Shown here piece by piece: positions 16,318 to 24,940 of a stretch of DNA of 64,000 bases (positions within the stretch are counted from its first letter, which is position 1; each line of letters opens with the position of its first letter). The stretch covers positions 434,001 to 498,000 of the forward strand of contig NZ_WMIC01000003.1 in assembly GCF_009711135.1 (NCBI RefSeq), in the 5' to 3' direction. Under the pieces are notes generated by a model, which saw only the letters and a program-made list of their open reading frames with translations, made no database searches and had not been told where the DNA came from. The position numbers and the translations under genes were made by a program. The DNA is from Flavobacterium sp. LC2016-01 (GTDB lineage Bacteria; Bacteroidota; Bacteroidia; Flavobacteriales; Flavobacteriaceae).

Positions 16318-16358
16318 AGGAAATTAAAAATCAAAAACTAGAAATTAAAATTATAGTT

Positions 16359-17636
16359 ATGAAAACAAAAACTACACTTGCTTTTTTTATCGTTTTAAGC
16401 ACTTTTTTCATGCAGGCTCAACAAACTAAAGGAATTATTGGAACGACAAACTGGATGAACAATTGGACCAATTTTAAGCCTGCTGCTAACGAATATAATG
16501 AAGCAACCAATATAATTGCCGGAACAATAGACAAAGATTTAAAATTATTAAAACGTAATACATATCAATTAGTTGGTGTTGTATATGTGACCAATAATGC
16601 AACTTTAACAATCGAACCTGGAACTGTAATTCGCGGCGATGATAAAAGCTGCGGTACACTTGTAATTACCAATGGTGCTAAAATTATGGCCGAAGGTTTA
16701 GAAACTGATCCAATAATTTTTACTTCAAATAAAGAAAAAACAGAAAGAAAACCTGGCGATTGGGGAGGCATTATTATTTTAGGAAAAGCTCCAATAAATA
16801 CTTTAGGCGGTTTACATACCTTACCTTTTGATCTTGAGCCACTGTTAAATCATTATGGTGGTCAAGATGCTGAAGATAATTCTGGTGCTTTAAAATATGT
16901 TCGTATCGAATATGCCGGAAGAAAATTAAGTGCCTTAAAAGAGCTTAACGGACTTTCATTAGCTGGCGTTGGAAGAAAAACAGTTTTAAGCAATATTCAA
17001 ATCAGTTTTTCAAATGACGATTCTTTTGAGTGTTACGGAGGAGATTTAAACTTGAATAATTTAATTTCATACAGAACTACTGATGATGATTTCGATTTTA
17101 CGCAAGGCGCACAAATCAACATCAGCAATAGTATTGCTATTCGTCATCCTTTTTCATCAGATGTTTCAGGTTCAAGATGTTTTGAAGTCGATTCGTTTGA
17201 CAAAATTGGAAATACAGATATGAGCAAAAAAATGACTAAAATTAATGCTACAAACATTACTTTAGTGAATCTGGAAGAGAACAATCAAGGCCTTGTGAGA
17301 GAATCTGTTTATGTTAGAGAAGATACCTTTTTTAATTTATCAAATAGTATTATTTCAGGCTTTACCCCTTTTGCTTTGCTTGAAGGAAATATTGGAGACG
17401 GCGATGCGAATTTGGCTAAACTTACTTTCAAGAATTTAATTGTCAACAATTGCAATGGCGGTATTACCAGCGAATCTTCGTCAAGTGATCCAGCGATCCA
17501 AAATTTTTACAATAGTCAAAATTCGGGCATAGAATACACAAAAATTAAAAATGTAGATCTGTTTACAACGCCAAACATTAAAGGAAGCCCAGATTTTAGA
17601 GCTAATGTAAACAACACTCTGGCTATTGGAAATTAA
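16359..17636 (+). CDS. Hypothetical secreted beta-helix-like protein
   Basis: A 425-residue exported protein with a signal peptide cleaved after FMQAQ. Repeated short hydrophobic strands (LTIEPGTVIRG, LVITNGAKIMAEG, ISFSNDDSFECYGG, INISNSIAIRH) and the glycine-rich WGGIIILGKAPIN suggest a right-handed beta-helix as in secreted Bacteroidota surface proteins. No C-terminal T9SS sorting domain is evident; it ends at NVNNTLAIGN. Close relatives in Bacteroidota are annotated only as hypothetical or multidrug-transporter-like by error. I assign no enzyme activity. Confidence 0.65.
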   Translation: MKTKTTLAFFIVLSTFFMQAQQTKGIIGTTNWMNNWTNFKPAANEYNEATNIIAGTIDKDLKLLKRNTYQLVGVVYVTNNATLTIEPGTVIRGDDKSCGTLVITNGAKIMAEGLETDPIIFTSNKEKTERKPGDWGGIIILGKAPINTLGGLHTLPFDLEPLLNHYGGQDAEDNSGALKYVRIEYAGRKLSALKELNGLSLAGVGRKTVLSNIQISFSNDDSFECYGGDLNLNNLISYRTTDDDFDFTQGAQINISNSIAIRHPFSSDVSGSRCFEVDSFDKIGNTDMSKKMTKINATNITLVNLEENNQGLVRESVYVREDTFFNLSNSIISGFTPFALLEGNIGDGDANLAKLTFKNLIVNNCNGGITSESSSSDPAIQNFYNSQNSGIEYTKIKNVDLFTTPNIKGSPDFRANVNNTLAIGN

Positions 17637-17733
17637 GGCATTGAGCAAGTATTTGATTTTAAAATTTAACAAATTTTCAGATTTAGAAAAGTTTTTTTTG
17701 AAATTTTATGACTTCTAATTCAAATTACCTTTA

Positions 17734-17741
17734 TATCTTTG
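17734..17741 (+). promoter_or_regulatory. -7 box (TATCTTTG) of the trp operon
   Basis: Full TAnnTTTG match 18 bp before the leader-peptide ATG. The predicted start near 17748 gives a leader RNA of about 185 nt up to trpE. The -33 element is weak (TTATGAC around 17706). Confidence 0.6.
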
Positions 17742-17759
17742 TGATATCAAAATAAGAAA

Positions 17760-17816
17760 ATGAAAACATTAATGAACAATACTTGGTGGTGGAAGAATTT
17801 ACGTCAAACGTCGTGA
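17760..17816 (+). CDS. trpL: trp operon leader peptide (attenuator peptide)
   Basis: An 18-codon open frame, ATG to TGA, encoding MKTLMNNTWWWKNLRQTS. Three consecutive TGG codons (17784-17792) in so short a peptide, just upstream of a terminator and trpE, identify a ribosome-sensing leader for tryptophan attenuation. Low charged tRNA-Trp would stall the ribosome on these codons. The stop codon (17814-17816) lies inside a 7-base segment complementary to the terminator loop and 3' arm, see 17810-17887. Confidence 0.9.
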   Translation: MKTLMNNTWWWKNLRQTS

Positions 17817-17887
17817 ACTAAGCTTCCTATGGTATTTTCAAAACTATAAATATAAAAGGCTTGTCATCACGACAAGCCTTTTTTTTT
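17810..17887 (+). promoter_or_regulatory. trp attenuator: terminator hairpin with competing antiterminator segment
   Basis: The terminator has arms AAAAGGCTTGTC (17854-17865) and GACAAGCCTTTT (17871-17882), a five-base loop and a T-run from 17879 to 17887. The leader-peptide end GTCGTGA (17810-17816) is perfectly complementary to TCACGAC (17867-17873), which covers the loop and the first bases of the 3' arm. Pairing of these two would open the terminator. A ribosome stalled on the Trp codons leaves 17810-17816 free (read-through); one that reaches the stop codon hides it (termination). Pairing is seen in sequence; the mechanism is inferred from classical trp attenuation. Confidence 0.85.
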
Positions 17888-17933
17888 GGCCAAAACTCTA
17901 GAAGATAAATTAAAAACTAAAAAACAACATACT

Positions 17934-19334
17934 TTGAAACCTTTTATACTCAACACACATTACAGACAAATCCTGGCAGACACCATCACGCCGGTTAGCA
18001 TTTATTTCAAAATAAGAGATAAATTCCCAAATAGTTTATTACTGGAAAGTAGTGATTATCACGGAAATGACAATAGTTTCTCTTACGTTTGCTGTAACCC
18101 GATTGCAACGATTAAAATCGAAAACGAAACGATTTCTAAAACTTTTCCTGACGGAACATCGGAACAAATTAAAATTGATGCTTCGACTAATATTCCGGAA
18201 GTAATTCAGGAATTTTCGAGCCAGTTTAAATCGGAGAAAAATGATTTTAAATTCATCAATAACGGTTTATTTGGGTATATTTCTTATGATGCCGTTCGTT
18301 ATTTCGAAAAAGTTTCGATTGCAAAAAAAGACAACGCGACTTCGATTCCGGACGTTTTTTATGCCGTTTATCAAAATATTATTGCCATTAATCACTTTAA
18401 AAACGAAGCTTATATTTTCTGCCACAGCGTTGACGGAAGAAATAATATTTCGGAAATTGAACAATTATTGCAATCGAGAAATATTGCTTCATATAAATTC
18501 ACTAAAGAAGGCGAAGGTTTCTCTAATTTAACTGACGAAGAATTTAAACATAATGTGGCTTTAGCCAAAAAACACTGCTTCCGCGGAGACGTTTTTCAAT
18601 TGGTTTTATCGCGTCGTTTTACACAAGGTTTTAAAGGCGATGAATTCAATGTTTACCGTGCTTTAAGAAGCATTAATCCTTCTCCGTATTTATTCTTTTT
18701 TGATTATGGCGATTTCAAAATTTTTGGGTCTTCGCCCGAAGCACAAATTATCGTAAAAAACAGAAAAGCCGAAATTCACCCCATCGCCGGAACCTTCAAA
18801 AGAACCGGAAATGATGAACGCGATGCACTTTTAGCCAAAGAACTTTCTGAAGATAAAAAAGAAAATAGCGAACACGTTATGTTAGTCGATTTGGCAAGAA
18901 ATGATTTAAGCCGAAATGGACACGATGTAAACGTTGAGAAATACAGAGAAGTTCAGTTTTTCTCGCATGTGATTCACTTGGTTTCTAAAGTTACCGGACA
19001 TTTACATGAAAAAGCGACGACGATGCAAGTTGTTGCCGATACTTTCCCAGCCGGAACTTTAAGCGGAGCGCCAAAACACAGAGCCATGCAATTAATTGAA
19101 GATTACGAGAAAACAAATCGTAATTTCTATGGAGGCGCAATAGGTTTTATGGATTTTGAAGGAAACTTTAACCACGCGATTATGATCCGAACTTTTCTAA
19201 GTAAAAATCATCAATTGCACAGTCAGGCTGGTGCCGGAATTGTTGCAAGTTCTGATGAAGAAAGCGAAATGCAGGAAGTCTATAACAAATTAAGAGCTTT
19301 GAATACAGCGCTTGAAATGGCAGAAAAAATTTAG
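17934..19334 (+). CDS. trpE: Anthranilate synthase component I
   Basis: A 466-residue chorismate-using enzyme that makes anthranilate with TrpG-supplied ammonia. The N-terminal feedback-site motif LLESSDYHG is present, and the catalytic half has PIAGTFKRTGND, EHVMLVDLARNDL, FPAGTLSGAPKHRAM and HSQAGAGIVASSD. No ATG is available near the start. I choose TTG at 17934, which gives the usual start KPFILNTHYRQ; another in-frame TTG at 17886 lies in the T-run of the attenuator. First structural gene of the trp operon. Confidence 0.93.
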   Translation: MKPFILNTHYRQILADTITPVSIYFKIRDKFPNSLLLESSDYHGNDNSFSYVCCNPIATIKIENETISKTFPDGTSEQIKIDASTNIPEVIQEFSSQFKSEKNDFKFINNGLFGYISYDAVRYFEKVSIAKKDNATSIPDVFYAVYQNIIAINHFKNEAYIFCHSVDGRNNISEIEQLLQSRNIASYKFTKEGEGFSNLTDEEFKHNVALAKKHCFRGDVFQLVLSRRFTQGFKGDEFNVYRALRSINPSPYLFFFDYGDFKIFGSSPEAQIIVKNRKAEIHPIAGTFKRTGNDERDALLAKELSEDKKENSEHVMLVDLARNDLSRNGHDVNVEKYREVQFFSHVIHLVSKVTGHLHEKATTMQVVADTFPAGTLSGAPKHRAMQLIEDYEKTNRNFYGGAIGFMDFEGNFNHAIMIRTFLSKNHQLHSQAGAGIVASSDEESEMQEVYNKLRALNTALEMAEKI

Positions 19335-19353
19335 TTTCAAGTTGTTGGAACAT

Positions 19354-19407
19354 GAAACCTGAAACTTGAAACCTGAAACTTGAAACCTGAAACTTGAAAC
19401 CTGAAAC
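19354..19407 (+). repeat. 14-bp tandem repeat GAAACCTGAAACTT, about 3.9 copies
   Basis: Units 19354-19367, 19368-19381, 19382-19395 and a partial 19396-19407 are identical. The unit itself is two near-identical 7-mers. Similar text is at 700-728 (reversed) and around 19882-19913. It fills the trpE to lipoprotein spacer. Confidence 0.9.
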
Positions 19408-19430
19408 AAAAACCACAAAAACCACAAATC

Positions 19431-19874
19431 ATGAAAAAATCATTATCAATTTTTATTTTAATCATTACGCTGACCTCCTGCAATTCGGAGAAAAAAGAAA
19501 ATCCTATTACAGGAACCTGGCGACTTATATCGGCTGAAACGACAGAAAAAGATTCGACGTTCTCGACTTTCAATCCAAAAACAAAAATGATTAAGATTAT
19601 AAATGATACGCATTTTGCTTTTTTCAATCATGATTTGAATAACGGTAAAGATTCAACCAATGCCGTTTTCTTTGGCGGAGGCGGAAAATATACTTTAAAA
19701 GACAGTGTTTACACCGAAAATCTGGAATATTTCAACAACCGTCAATGGGAAAATGGAAAATTTGAGTTTGTCGTAAAAATCAAAAACGATACGCTAACTC
19801 AAAAAGGAGTAGAAAAAGTAGATAAATTAGGAATCGATCGCATTATAACAGAAAAATACGTTCGAGAAAAATAA
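19431..19874 (+). CDS. Lipocalin-like lipoprotein inside the trp operon
   Basis: A 147-residue lipoprotein: signal peptide with lipobox ITLTSC (Cys at residue 17), then a lipocalin-type start NPITGTWRLISAETTEKD and beta-rich sequence with the typical KYTLKDSVYTE strand. Such proteins are common in Bacteroidota (DUF4488/lipocalin-like) and probably bind a small hydrophobic ligand in the periplasm. It has no known role in tryptophan synthesis and sits between trpE and trpG, bordered on both sides by repeats, so it looks inserted. Confidence 0.75.
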   Translation: MKKSLSIFILIITLTSCNSEKKENPITGTWRLISAETTEKDSTFSTFNPKTKMIKIINDTHFAFFNHDLNNGKDSTNAVFFGGGGKYTLKDSVYTENLEYFNNRQWENGKFEFVVKIKNDTLTQKGVEKVDKLGIDRIITEKYVREK

Positions 19875-19918
19875 AAATTTAGTTTCAGGTTTTCTTTGTT
19901 TCAAGTTTCAAGTTACGA

Positions 19919-19959
19919 AACTTAGAACCTTAGAATCTTAGCAACTTAGAACCTTAGAA
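19919..19959 (+). repeat. TTAG tract before trpG
   Basis: ACTTAGAACCTTAGAATCTT continuing with AGCAACTTAGAACC forms about four phased 10-11-base units that end just before the trpG ATG. Same type as 20549-20586, 22135-22170 and 61246-61334. Confidence 0.8.
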
Positions 19960-19962
19960 AAA

Positions 19963-20529
19963 ATGAAAAAAATATTAGTTATAGACAATTACGATAGTTT
20001 CACTTATAATTTAGTGCACTATTTAGAAGATTTAAACTGCGAAGTAACCGTTTACCGAAATGACGAATTTGACATTGACGAAATCGCCTCTTTCGAAAAA
20101 ATCTTGCTTTCGCCAGGACCTGGAATTCCGGATGAAGCTGGATTATTAAAAGCGGTAATTCAGAAATACGCACCGACAAAAAGCATTTTAGGTGTTTGTT
20201 TAGGGCAACAAGCGATTGGAGAAGTTTTTGGCGGAACGCTTTCCAATCTTGACAAAGTGTATCACGGCGTTGCCACAAATGTAAAAACAGTAGTTTCAGA
20301 CGAAATTTTGTTTGAAGGTTTAGGCTCTGAATTTGAAGTTGGAAGATACCATTCATGGGTTGTTGATGCTAATTTACCAGATGTTTTAGAGGCAACTTCT
20401 GTCGATGAAAACGGGCAAATTATGTCGCTAAGACACAGAACTTTTGATGTGAGAGGCGTTCAGTTTCATCCGGAAAGTGTATTGACTCCAAACGGAAAAA
20501 GGATTTTAGAGAATTGGATTAAGAGTTAG
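19963..20529 (+). CDS. trpG: Anthranilate synthase component II (glutamine amidotransferase)
   Basis: A 188-residue class-I glutamine amidotransferase that releases ammonia for TrpE. Motifs: DNYDSFTYNL at the N-terminus, oxyanion strand LLSPGPGIP, nucleophile elbow GVCLGQQAIGE (Cys79) and catalytic His-Glu in VQFHPESVLT. Not fused to TrpE or TrpD. The start follows a TTAG repeat tract directly. Confidence 0.93.
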   Translation: MKKILVIDNYDSFTYNLVHYLEDLNCEVTVYRNDEFDIDEIASFEKILLSPGPGIPDEAGLLKAVIQKYAPTKSILGVCLGQQAIGEVFGGTLSNLDKVYHGVATNVKTVVSDEILFEGLGSEFEVGRYHSWVVDANLPDVLEATSVDENGQIMSLRHRTFDVRGVQFHPESVLTPNGKRILENWIKS

Positions 20530-20548
20530 TTTACAGTCGCAGTAAAAA

Positions 20549-20586
20549 ACTCAGAACCTTATAATCTTAGCAACTTAGCATCTTTA
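20549..20586 (+). repeat. TTAG tract before the GNAT gene
   Basis: ACTCAGAACCTTATAATCTT followed by AGCAACTTAGCATC, a diverged TTAG tract, fills the trpG-GNAT spacer. Confidence 0.7.
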
Positions 20587-20591
20587 AAAAA

Positions 20592-20999
20592 ATGAAAATA
20601 ACTATTTCAGAAACCCGGGAAATCAATATTGAAGATATTTTGGTTTTATACCAAGCAAACGAATGGAGCTCGGCCAGTAAACCGAATGAATTGTATAACG
20701 GTTTATTAAATTCCGAAACTTTAATTACGGCCTGGGAAGGAAAAAAGTTAGTCGGACTTGGGAATGCGATTTCTGACGGATTTTTAACCGTTTATTATCC
20801 GCATTTATTGGTGCTTCCTGATTATCAAGGAAAAGGAATTGGAAAATTGATTGTAGATAAAATGCAGGAGAAATATAGTCACTTTCACATGCAGATGTTA
20901 ACCGCGGACGGAAAATCGGTTGATTTTTATAAAAAAAACGGATTTGAAAGAGCAGGAAAAACAGAACCCATGTGGATTTATCAGGGAAATGAACATTAA
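20592..20999 (+). CDS. GNAT family N-acetyltransferase inside the trp operon
   Basis: A 135-residue GNAT protein with strand LVGLGNAISDG, strand PHLLVLPDYQ, the acetyl-CoA loop YQGKGIGKLIVDKM and the C-terminal FYKKNGFERAG. Substrate unknown. It separates trpG from trpD and is bordered by repeats, like the lipoprotein after trpE, so its relation to tryptophan synthesis is probably only shared transcription. Confidence 0.8.
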   Translation: MKITISETREINIEDILVLYQANEWSSASKPNELYNGLLNSETLITAWEGKKLVGLGNAISDGFLTVYYPHLLVLPDYQGKGIGKLIVDKMQEKYSHFHMQMLTADGKSVDFYKKNGFERAGKTEPMWIYQGNEH

Positions 21000-21005
21000 A
21001 ATTTT

Positions 21006-21133
21006 AGTCGTAAAGTCTAATGTCGAAAGTCATAAAGTCAATTACGAACTAACAAAATATAAATAACACAACATTAAAACAGGTACGAGAAGCAAAAGAC
21101 TTTAAGACTTTTGACTTTCGACTTTAAGACTTA
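21006..21133 (+). repeat. GACTTTAAGACTT-type inverted repeat before trpD
   Basis: A left arm rich in AAAGTC (21006-21040) is inverted relative to a right arm of repeated GACTTT/AAGACTT units (21093-21133). It fills the 138-bp GNAT-trpD spacer. Confidence 0.75.
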
Positions 21134-21137
21134 AAAA

Positions 21138-22130
21138 ATGAAAACTATATTAAATAAATTAATCAATCACGAAGTGCTTTCGAAACAAGAAGCAAAAGAG
21201 GTGTTGATTAATATTTCAAGCGGACAATATAATCCGAGCCAGATTTCGGCGTTTTTGACTGTATTTATGATGCGAAGCATTACGATTGATGAACTTTCAG
21301 GATTTCGTGAAGCTTTGTTAGAATTGTGTGTTCGTGTTGATTTATCAGCCTACAACACCATCGATTTATGCGGAACTGGCGGTGACGGAAAAGACACTTT
21401 TAATATTTCGACTCTTGCTTCTTTTGTATCGGCTGGAGCCGGAATAAAAGTTGCCAAGCATGGAAATTACGGAGTTTCATCCATTTCAGGATCGAGTAAC
21501 GTCATGGAAAAAATGGGAATTAAATTCAGCAACGATCCTTCGTTTTTAGAAAAATGTATTGATCAGGCCGGAATTTGTGTTTTGCATGCTCCCCTATTTC
21601 ACCCGGCGATGAAAAATGTTGGACCAATTCGTAAAGAATTGGCGGTAAAAACCTTCTTCAATATGTTGGGACCAATGGTAAATCCGTCGTTTCCACAAAA
21701 TCAGCTGGTTGGTGTTTTCAATCTTGAATTAGCCAGAATGTACGCTTATTTATATCAAAATACCGATACAAACTTTACAATACTTCATTCGCTTGACGGT
21801 TATGACGAAATTTCTTTAACAGGTCCAACCAAAATAATTACGTCACACATGGAAGGAATGTTGAAACCAGAGGATTTTGGTGTTAGACTTTTATCCCAAA
21901 CTGAAATCGAAGGCGGAAAAACCATCGAAGAATCGGCTGAAATATTCACGAATATCATTTCTGGAAAAGGAAATGAAGCACAGAATAATGTGGTTTGCGC
22001 CAATGCTGCAATGGCAATCGCAACCGTTACAAAATGTTCTCCGCTTGAAGGATTTGAATTGGCGAAGGAAAGTTTATTGTCTGGAAAAGGGCATCAAGCA
22101 CTTAAAAAATTACAAGAGTTATCTCTTTAA
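21138..22130 (+). CDS. trpD: Anthranilate phosphoribosyltransferase
   Basis: A 330-residue enzyme transferring phosphoribose from PRPP to anthranilate. The PRPP-binding motif CGTGGDGKDTFNIST and the following KVAKHGNYGVSS and SGSSNVMEKMG are intact. Anthranilate-site text HPAMKNVGPIRKELAVKTFFN is present. Length is as expected for an unfused TrpD. Confidence 0.93.
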   Translation: MKTILNKLINHEVLSKQEAKEVLINISSGQYNPSQISAFLTVFMMRSITIDELSGFREALLELCVRVDLSAYNTIDLCGTGGDGKDTFNISTLASFVSAGAGIKVAKHGNYGVSSISGSSNVMEKMGIKFSNDPSFLEKCIDQAGICVLHAPLFHPAMKNVGPIRKELAVKTFFNMLGPMVNPSFPQNQLVGVFNLELARMYAYLYQNTDTNFTILHSLDGYDEISLTGPTKIITSHMEGMLKPEDFGVRLLSQTEIEGGKTIEESAEIFTNIISGKGNEAQNNVVCANAAMAIATVTKCSPLEGFELAKESLLSGKGHQALKKLQELSL

Positions 22131-22134
22131 AAAA

Positions 22135-22170
22135 ACTTAGTACCTCAGTACCTTAGAAACTTAGCATCTT
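22135..22170 (+). repeat. TTAG tract before trpC
   Basis: ACTTAGTACCTCAGTACCTT then AGAAACTTAGCATC begins 4 bp after the trpD stop and ends just before the trpC ATG. Confidence 0.75.
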
Positions 22171-22176
22171 TAAAAA

Positions 22177-22962
22177 ATGAACATCTTAGATAAAATAATA
22201 TTTGATAAACAACGAGAAGTCGTTCTCAAAAAATCCATCATTCCGGTTTCGCAATTGGAGGCTTCAATATTTTTTGGAAAACAAACTATTTCTCTTAGTC
22301 AGAAATTGAGAGAAAGCAATTCGGGAATTATTGCAGAACACAAACGTCGTTCTCCTTCAAAATCAATCATCAACAATAATTTTACGGTTGAAGAAGTCGT
22401 AAAAGGATATGAAAATGCAGGCGCTTGCGGAATTTCAGTTTTAACCGATGCCAAATATTTTGGAGGTTCTCTTGACGATTTACTTTTGGCAAGAGCAAGT
22501 GTTAATATTCCGCTTTTGCGAAAAGAATTTATAGTTGATGAATACCAAATTCTGGAAGCAAAAGCCCACGGAGCCGATTTGATTTTATTGATCGCTGCGG
22601 TTTTAACGCGTGAAGAAATTAAATCATTATCTGAATTTGCAAAGAATTTAGGTTTAGAAGTTTTGCTGGAGGTTCACAATCAGGAAGAACTCGAAAAATC
22701 AATTATGCCGAGTTTAGACATGATTGGCGTGAACAACAGAAATCTAAAAACATTCGAAGTTAGTTTAGATTTCAGCAAAGAATTAGCATCTCAAATTCCG
22801 AATGATTTTGTAAAAGTTTCCGAAAGCGGTATTTCATCAATCGAAGCCATTCAGGAACTAAAACCATACGGTTACAAAGGTTTCTTAATTGGAGAAAACT
22901 TCATGAAAACCGACAATGCTGGTAATGCAGCGACAGAATTTATTAAAAATTTGAGCGTTTAA
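22177..22962 (+). CDS. trpC: Indole-3-glycerol phosphate synthase
   Basis: A 261-residue TIM-barrel enzyme. The conserved active-site sequence IIAEHKRRSPSKSII holds the substrate-binding Lys; LLRKEFIVDEYQI carries the catalytic Lys; VLLEVHNQEEL, IGVNNRNLKTFEV and VSESGI complete the barrel. Not fused to trpF. Cytoplasmic. Confidence 0.93.
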   Translation: MNILDKIIFDKQREVVLKKSIIPVSQLEASIFFGKQTISLSQKLRESNSGIIAEHKRRSPSKSIINNNFTVEEVVKGYENAGACGISVLTDAKYFGGSLDDLLLARASVNIPLLRKEFIVDEYQILEAKAHGADLILLIAAVLTREEIKSLSEFAKNLGLEVLLEVHNQEELEKSIMPSLDMIGVNNRNLKTFEVSLDFSKELASQIPNDFVKVSESGISSIEAIQELKPYGYKGFLIGENFMKTDNAGNAATEFIKNLSV

Positions 22963-22968
22963 AAATTA

Positions 22969-23015
22969 GCCACGAATTCACGAATTTAATTTACAATCAT
23001 TCGTGAATTTGTGGC
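22969..23015. repeat. GCCACGAATTCACGAATT inverted repeat before trpF
   Basis: Arms 22969-22987 and 22999-23015 read GCCACGAATTCACGAATT and its inverse with one gap. A second copy lies at 34022-34086. It is followed by CTTTGCGAACTCAGCG and CCCTTTGCGTTAAA text (23023-23093) related to the repeat at 32911-33030. Confidence 0.8.
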
Positions 23016-23100
23016 GGAAGAACTTTGCGAACTCAGCGTTTTAAAACTCAATCAAAATAAAAAAATCTTAGCGCCCTTTGCGTTAAAAAAACACAACAAA

Positions 23101-23733
23101 ATGAAACTCAAAATATGCGGCATGAAATATCCCGAAAACATTCTCGAAGTAGGTGCACTCCTACCCGATTATATGGGATTTATTTTCTGGGAAAAGTCCG
23201 CGCGATATTTTAACGGAACGATTCCAGAATTAATCGGAACCATCAAAAAAACAGGTGTTTTTGTAGATCAGACTCAAGAAGAAATTCTGGAAAAAGTTGC
23301 AAAATATAATTTACAAGCTGTTCAGTTACATGGAAAAGAATCGGTGGAATTTATATCAGAATTAAAAAAACAATTGCCAAAGAAAATAGAAATCATAAAA
23401 GCATTTTCTGCCGATGAAAATTTTGATTTTGAAACGATAAAACCTTTTGAAGCCGTTTCTGATTTTTTCCTTTTTGATACCAAAGGAAAATTACCCGGAG
23501 GAAACGGAACCACTTTTGATTGGACCATATTAAAAAAATATAAATCTGATAAACCTTTCTTTTTAAGCGGTGGCATCGGAATTAATGAATTAAAAGCAAT
23601 CGAAGAAATTTCAAAAAGCAATTTACCTATTTATGCTATTGATGTAAATAGTAAATTTGAAATCGAACCGGGGCTGAAAAACAAAAATCTATTAAGCAAT
23701 TTCAAACGCAAATTTGATGTTGCCAACTTTTAA
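23101..23733 (+). CDS. trpF: Phosphoribosylanthranilate isomerase
   Basis: A 210-residue TIM-barrel isomerase with KICGMKYPENI at the N-terminus (catalytic Cys), GVFVDQTQEEI, VQLHGKES, FLFDTKG and GGNGTTFDW (catalytic Asp region) and FFLSGGI. The frame is open from a GTG at 23011, but that extension is coded by palindromic repeat DNA; ATG 23101 gives the normal family length. Confidence 0.92.
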   Translation: MKLKICGMKYPENILEVGALLPDYMGFIFWEKSARYFNGTIPELIGTIKKTGVFVDQTQEEILEKVAKYNLQAVQLHGKESVEFISELKKQLPKKIEIIKAFSADENFDFETIKPFEAVSDFFLFDTKGKLPGGNGTTFDWTILKKYKSDKPFFLSGGIGINELKAIEEISKSNLPIYAIDVNSKFEIEPGLKNKNLLSNFKRKFDVANF

Positions 23734-23745
23734 AATTGGAATAAA

Positions 23746-24927
23746 ATGAATTTTAACGTCAACGAAAAAGGATATTACGGAGAATTTGGAGGAGCTTACA
23801 TTCCGGAAATGTTATATCCAAATGTAGAAGAATTACGCCAGAATTATTTAAAAATTACCAGCGAACCTAGTTTTAAAGCCGAGTTCGATCAGTTATTAAA
23901 AGATTACGTTGGACGCCCTAGCCCGCTTTATTTTGCCAAACGTTTATCTGAAAAATACAATACCAAAGTGTATCTAAAAAGAGAAGACTTAAATCATACC
24001 GGAGCGCATAAAGTCAACAATACTATCGGGCAAATATTAGTGGCAAGACGTTTAGGCAAAAAAAGAATTATTGCTGAAACCGGAGCGGGTCAGCACGGCG
24101 TGGCAACAGCAACAGTCTGCGCCTTAATGGGCATGGAATGTATCGTTTACATGGGCGAAATCGATATTGCGCGTCAGGCGCCAAACGTGGCTCGTATGAA
24201 AATGTTAGGTGCAGAAGTTCGTCCGGCACTTTCAGGTTCACGAACTTTAAAAGACGCTACAAACGAAGCTATTCGCGACTGGATTAATAATCCGGTTGAT
24301 ACACATTATATTATCGGATCTGCAATTGGACCGCATCCTTATCCGGATATGGTGACGCGTTTTCAAAGTGTTATTTCCGAAGAAATAAAATGGCAGTTAA
24401 AAGAAAAAGAAGGGCGTGAAAATCCGGATTATGTAGTAGCTTGCATTGGCGGAGGAAGTAATGCAGCAGGAACTTATTATCACTTTCTGCACGAACCGGA
24501 AGTTGGTATTATTGCCGTTGAAGCTGCCGGAAAAGGTGTAGATAGCGGTCACAGCGCCGCAACAAGTAAACTGGGAAAAGTTGGTGTTATTCACGGCTGT
24601 AAAACCCTTTTGATGCAAACACCAGACGGACAAATTACAGAACCGTATTCGATTTCTGCAGGTTTGGATTATCCAGGAGTTGGACCAATGCACGCGCATT
24701 TGGCACAAACCGGACGCGGTGAATTTTTCTCTGTAACGGATGATGATGCTATGAATGCAGGTTTACAGCTGACAAAATTAGAAGGAATTATTCCGGCAAT
24801 CGAAAGCGCACATGCATTTGCAGTTTTAGATCAAAAGAAATTTAAACCTACAGATGTTGTTGTAATCAGTCTTTCAGGGCGCGGTGATAAAGATTTAGAC
24901 AATTATATTGACTATTTTAAATTGTAA
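23746..24927 (+). CDS. trpB: Tryptophan synthase beta chain
   Basis: A 393-residue PLP enzyme joining indole and serine. The PLP lysine lies in REDLNHTGAHKVNNT, the phosphate-binding loop is CIGGGSNAAGT and the TrpA-facing segment GRPSPLYFAKRLSE is present. It belongs to the normal TrpB1 type. It starts 12 bp after trpF. trpA follows only after three unrelated genes. Confidence 0.95.
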   Translation: MNFNVNEKGYYGEFGGAYIPEMLYPNVEELRQNYLKITSEPSFKAEFDQLLKDYVGRPSPLYFAKRLSEKYNTKVYLKREDLNHTGAHKVNNTIGQILVARRLGKKRIIAETGAGQHGVATATVCALMGMECIVYMGEIDIARQAPNVARMKMLGAEVRPALSGSRTLKDATNEAIRDWINNPVDTHYIIGSAIGPHPYPDMVTRFQSVISEEIKWQLKEKEGRENPDYVVACIGGGSNAAGTYYHFLHEPEVGIIAVEAAGKGVDSGHSAATSKLGKVGVIHGCKTLLMQTPDGQITEPYSISAGLDYPGVGPMHAHLAQTGRGEFFSVTDDDAMNAGLQLTKLEGIIPAIESAHAFAVLDQKKFKPTDVVVISLSGRGDKDLDNYIDYFKL

Positions 24928-24940
24928 TAAAAATCGTAAT

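Noticed and set aside
19354..19407. Possible CRISPR array
   Set aside because: The repeats are contiguous 14-mers without spacers and no cas gene is present.
23011..23100. N-terminal extension of TrpF from GTG
   Set aside because: The extension is translated repeat DNA; the family starts at KLKICGMKY.
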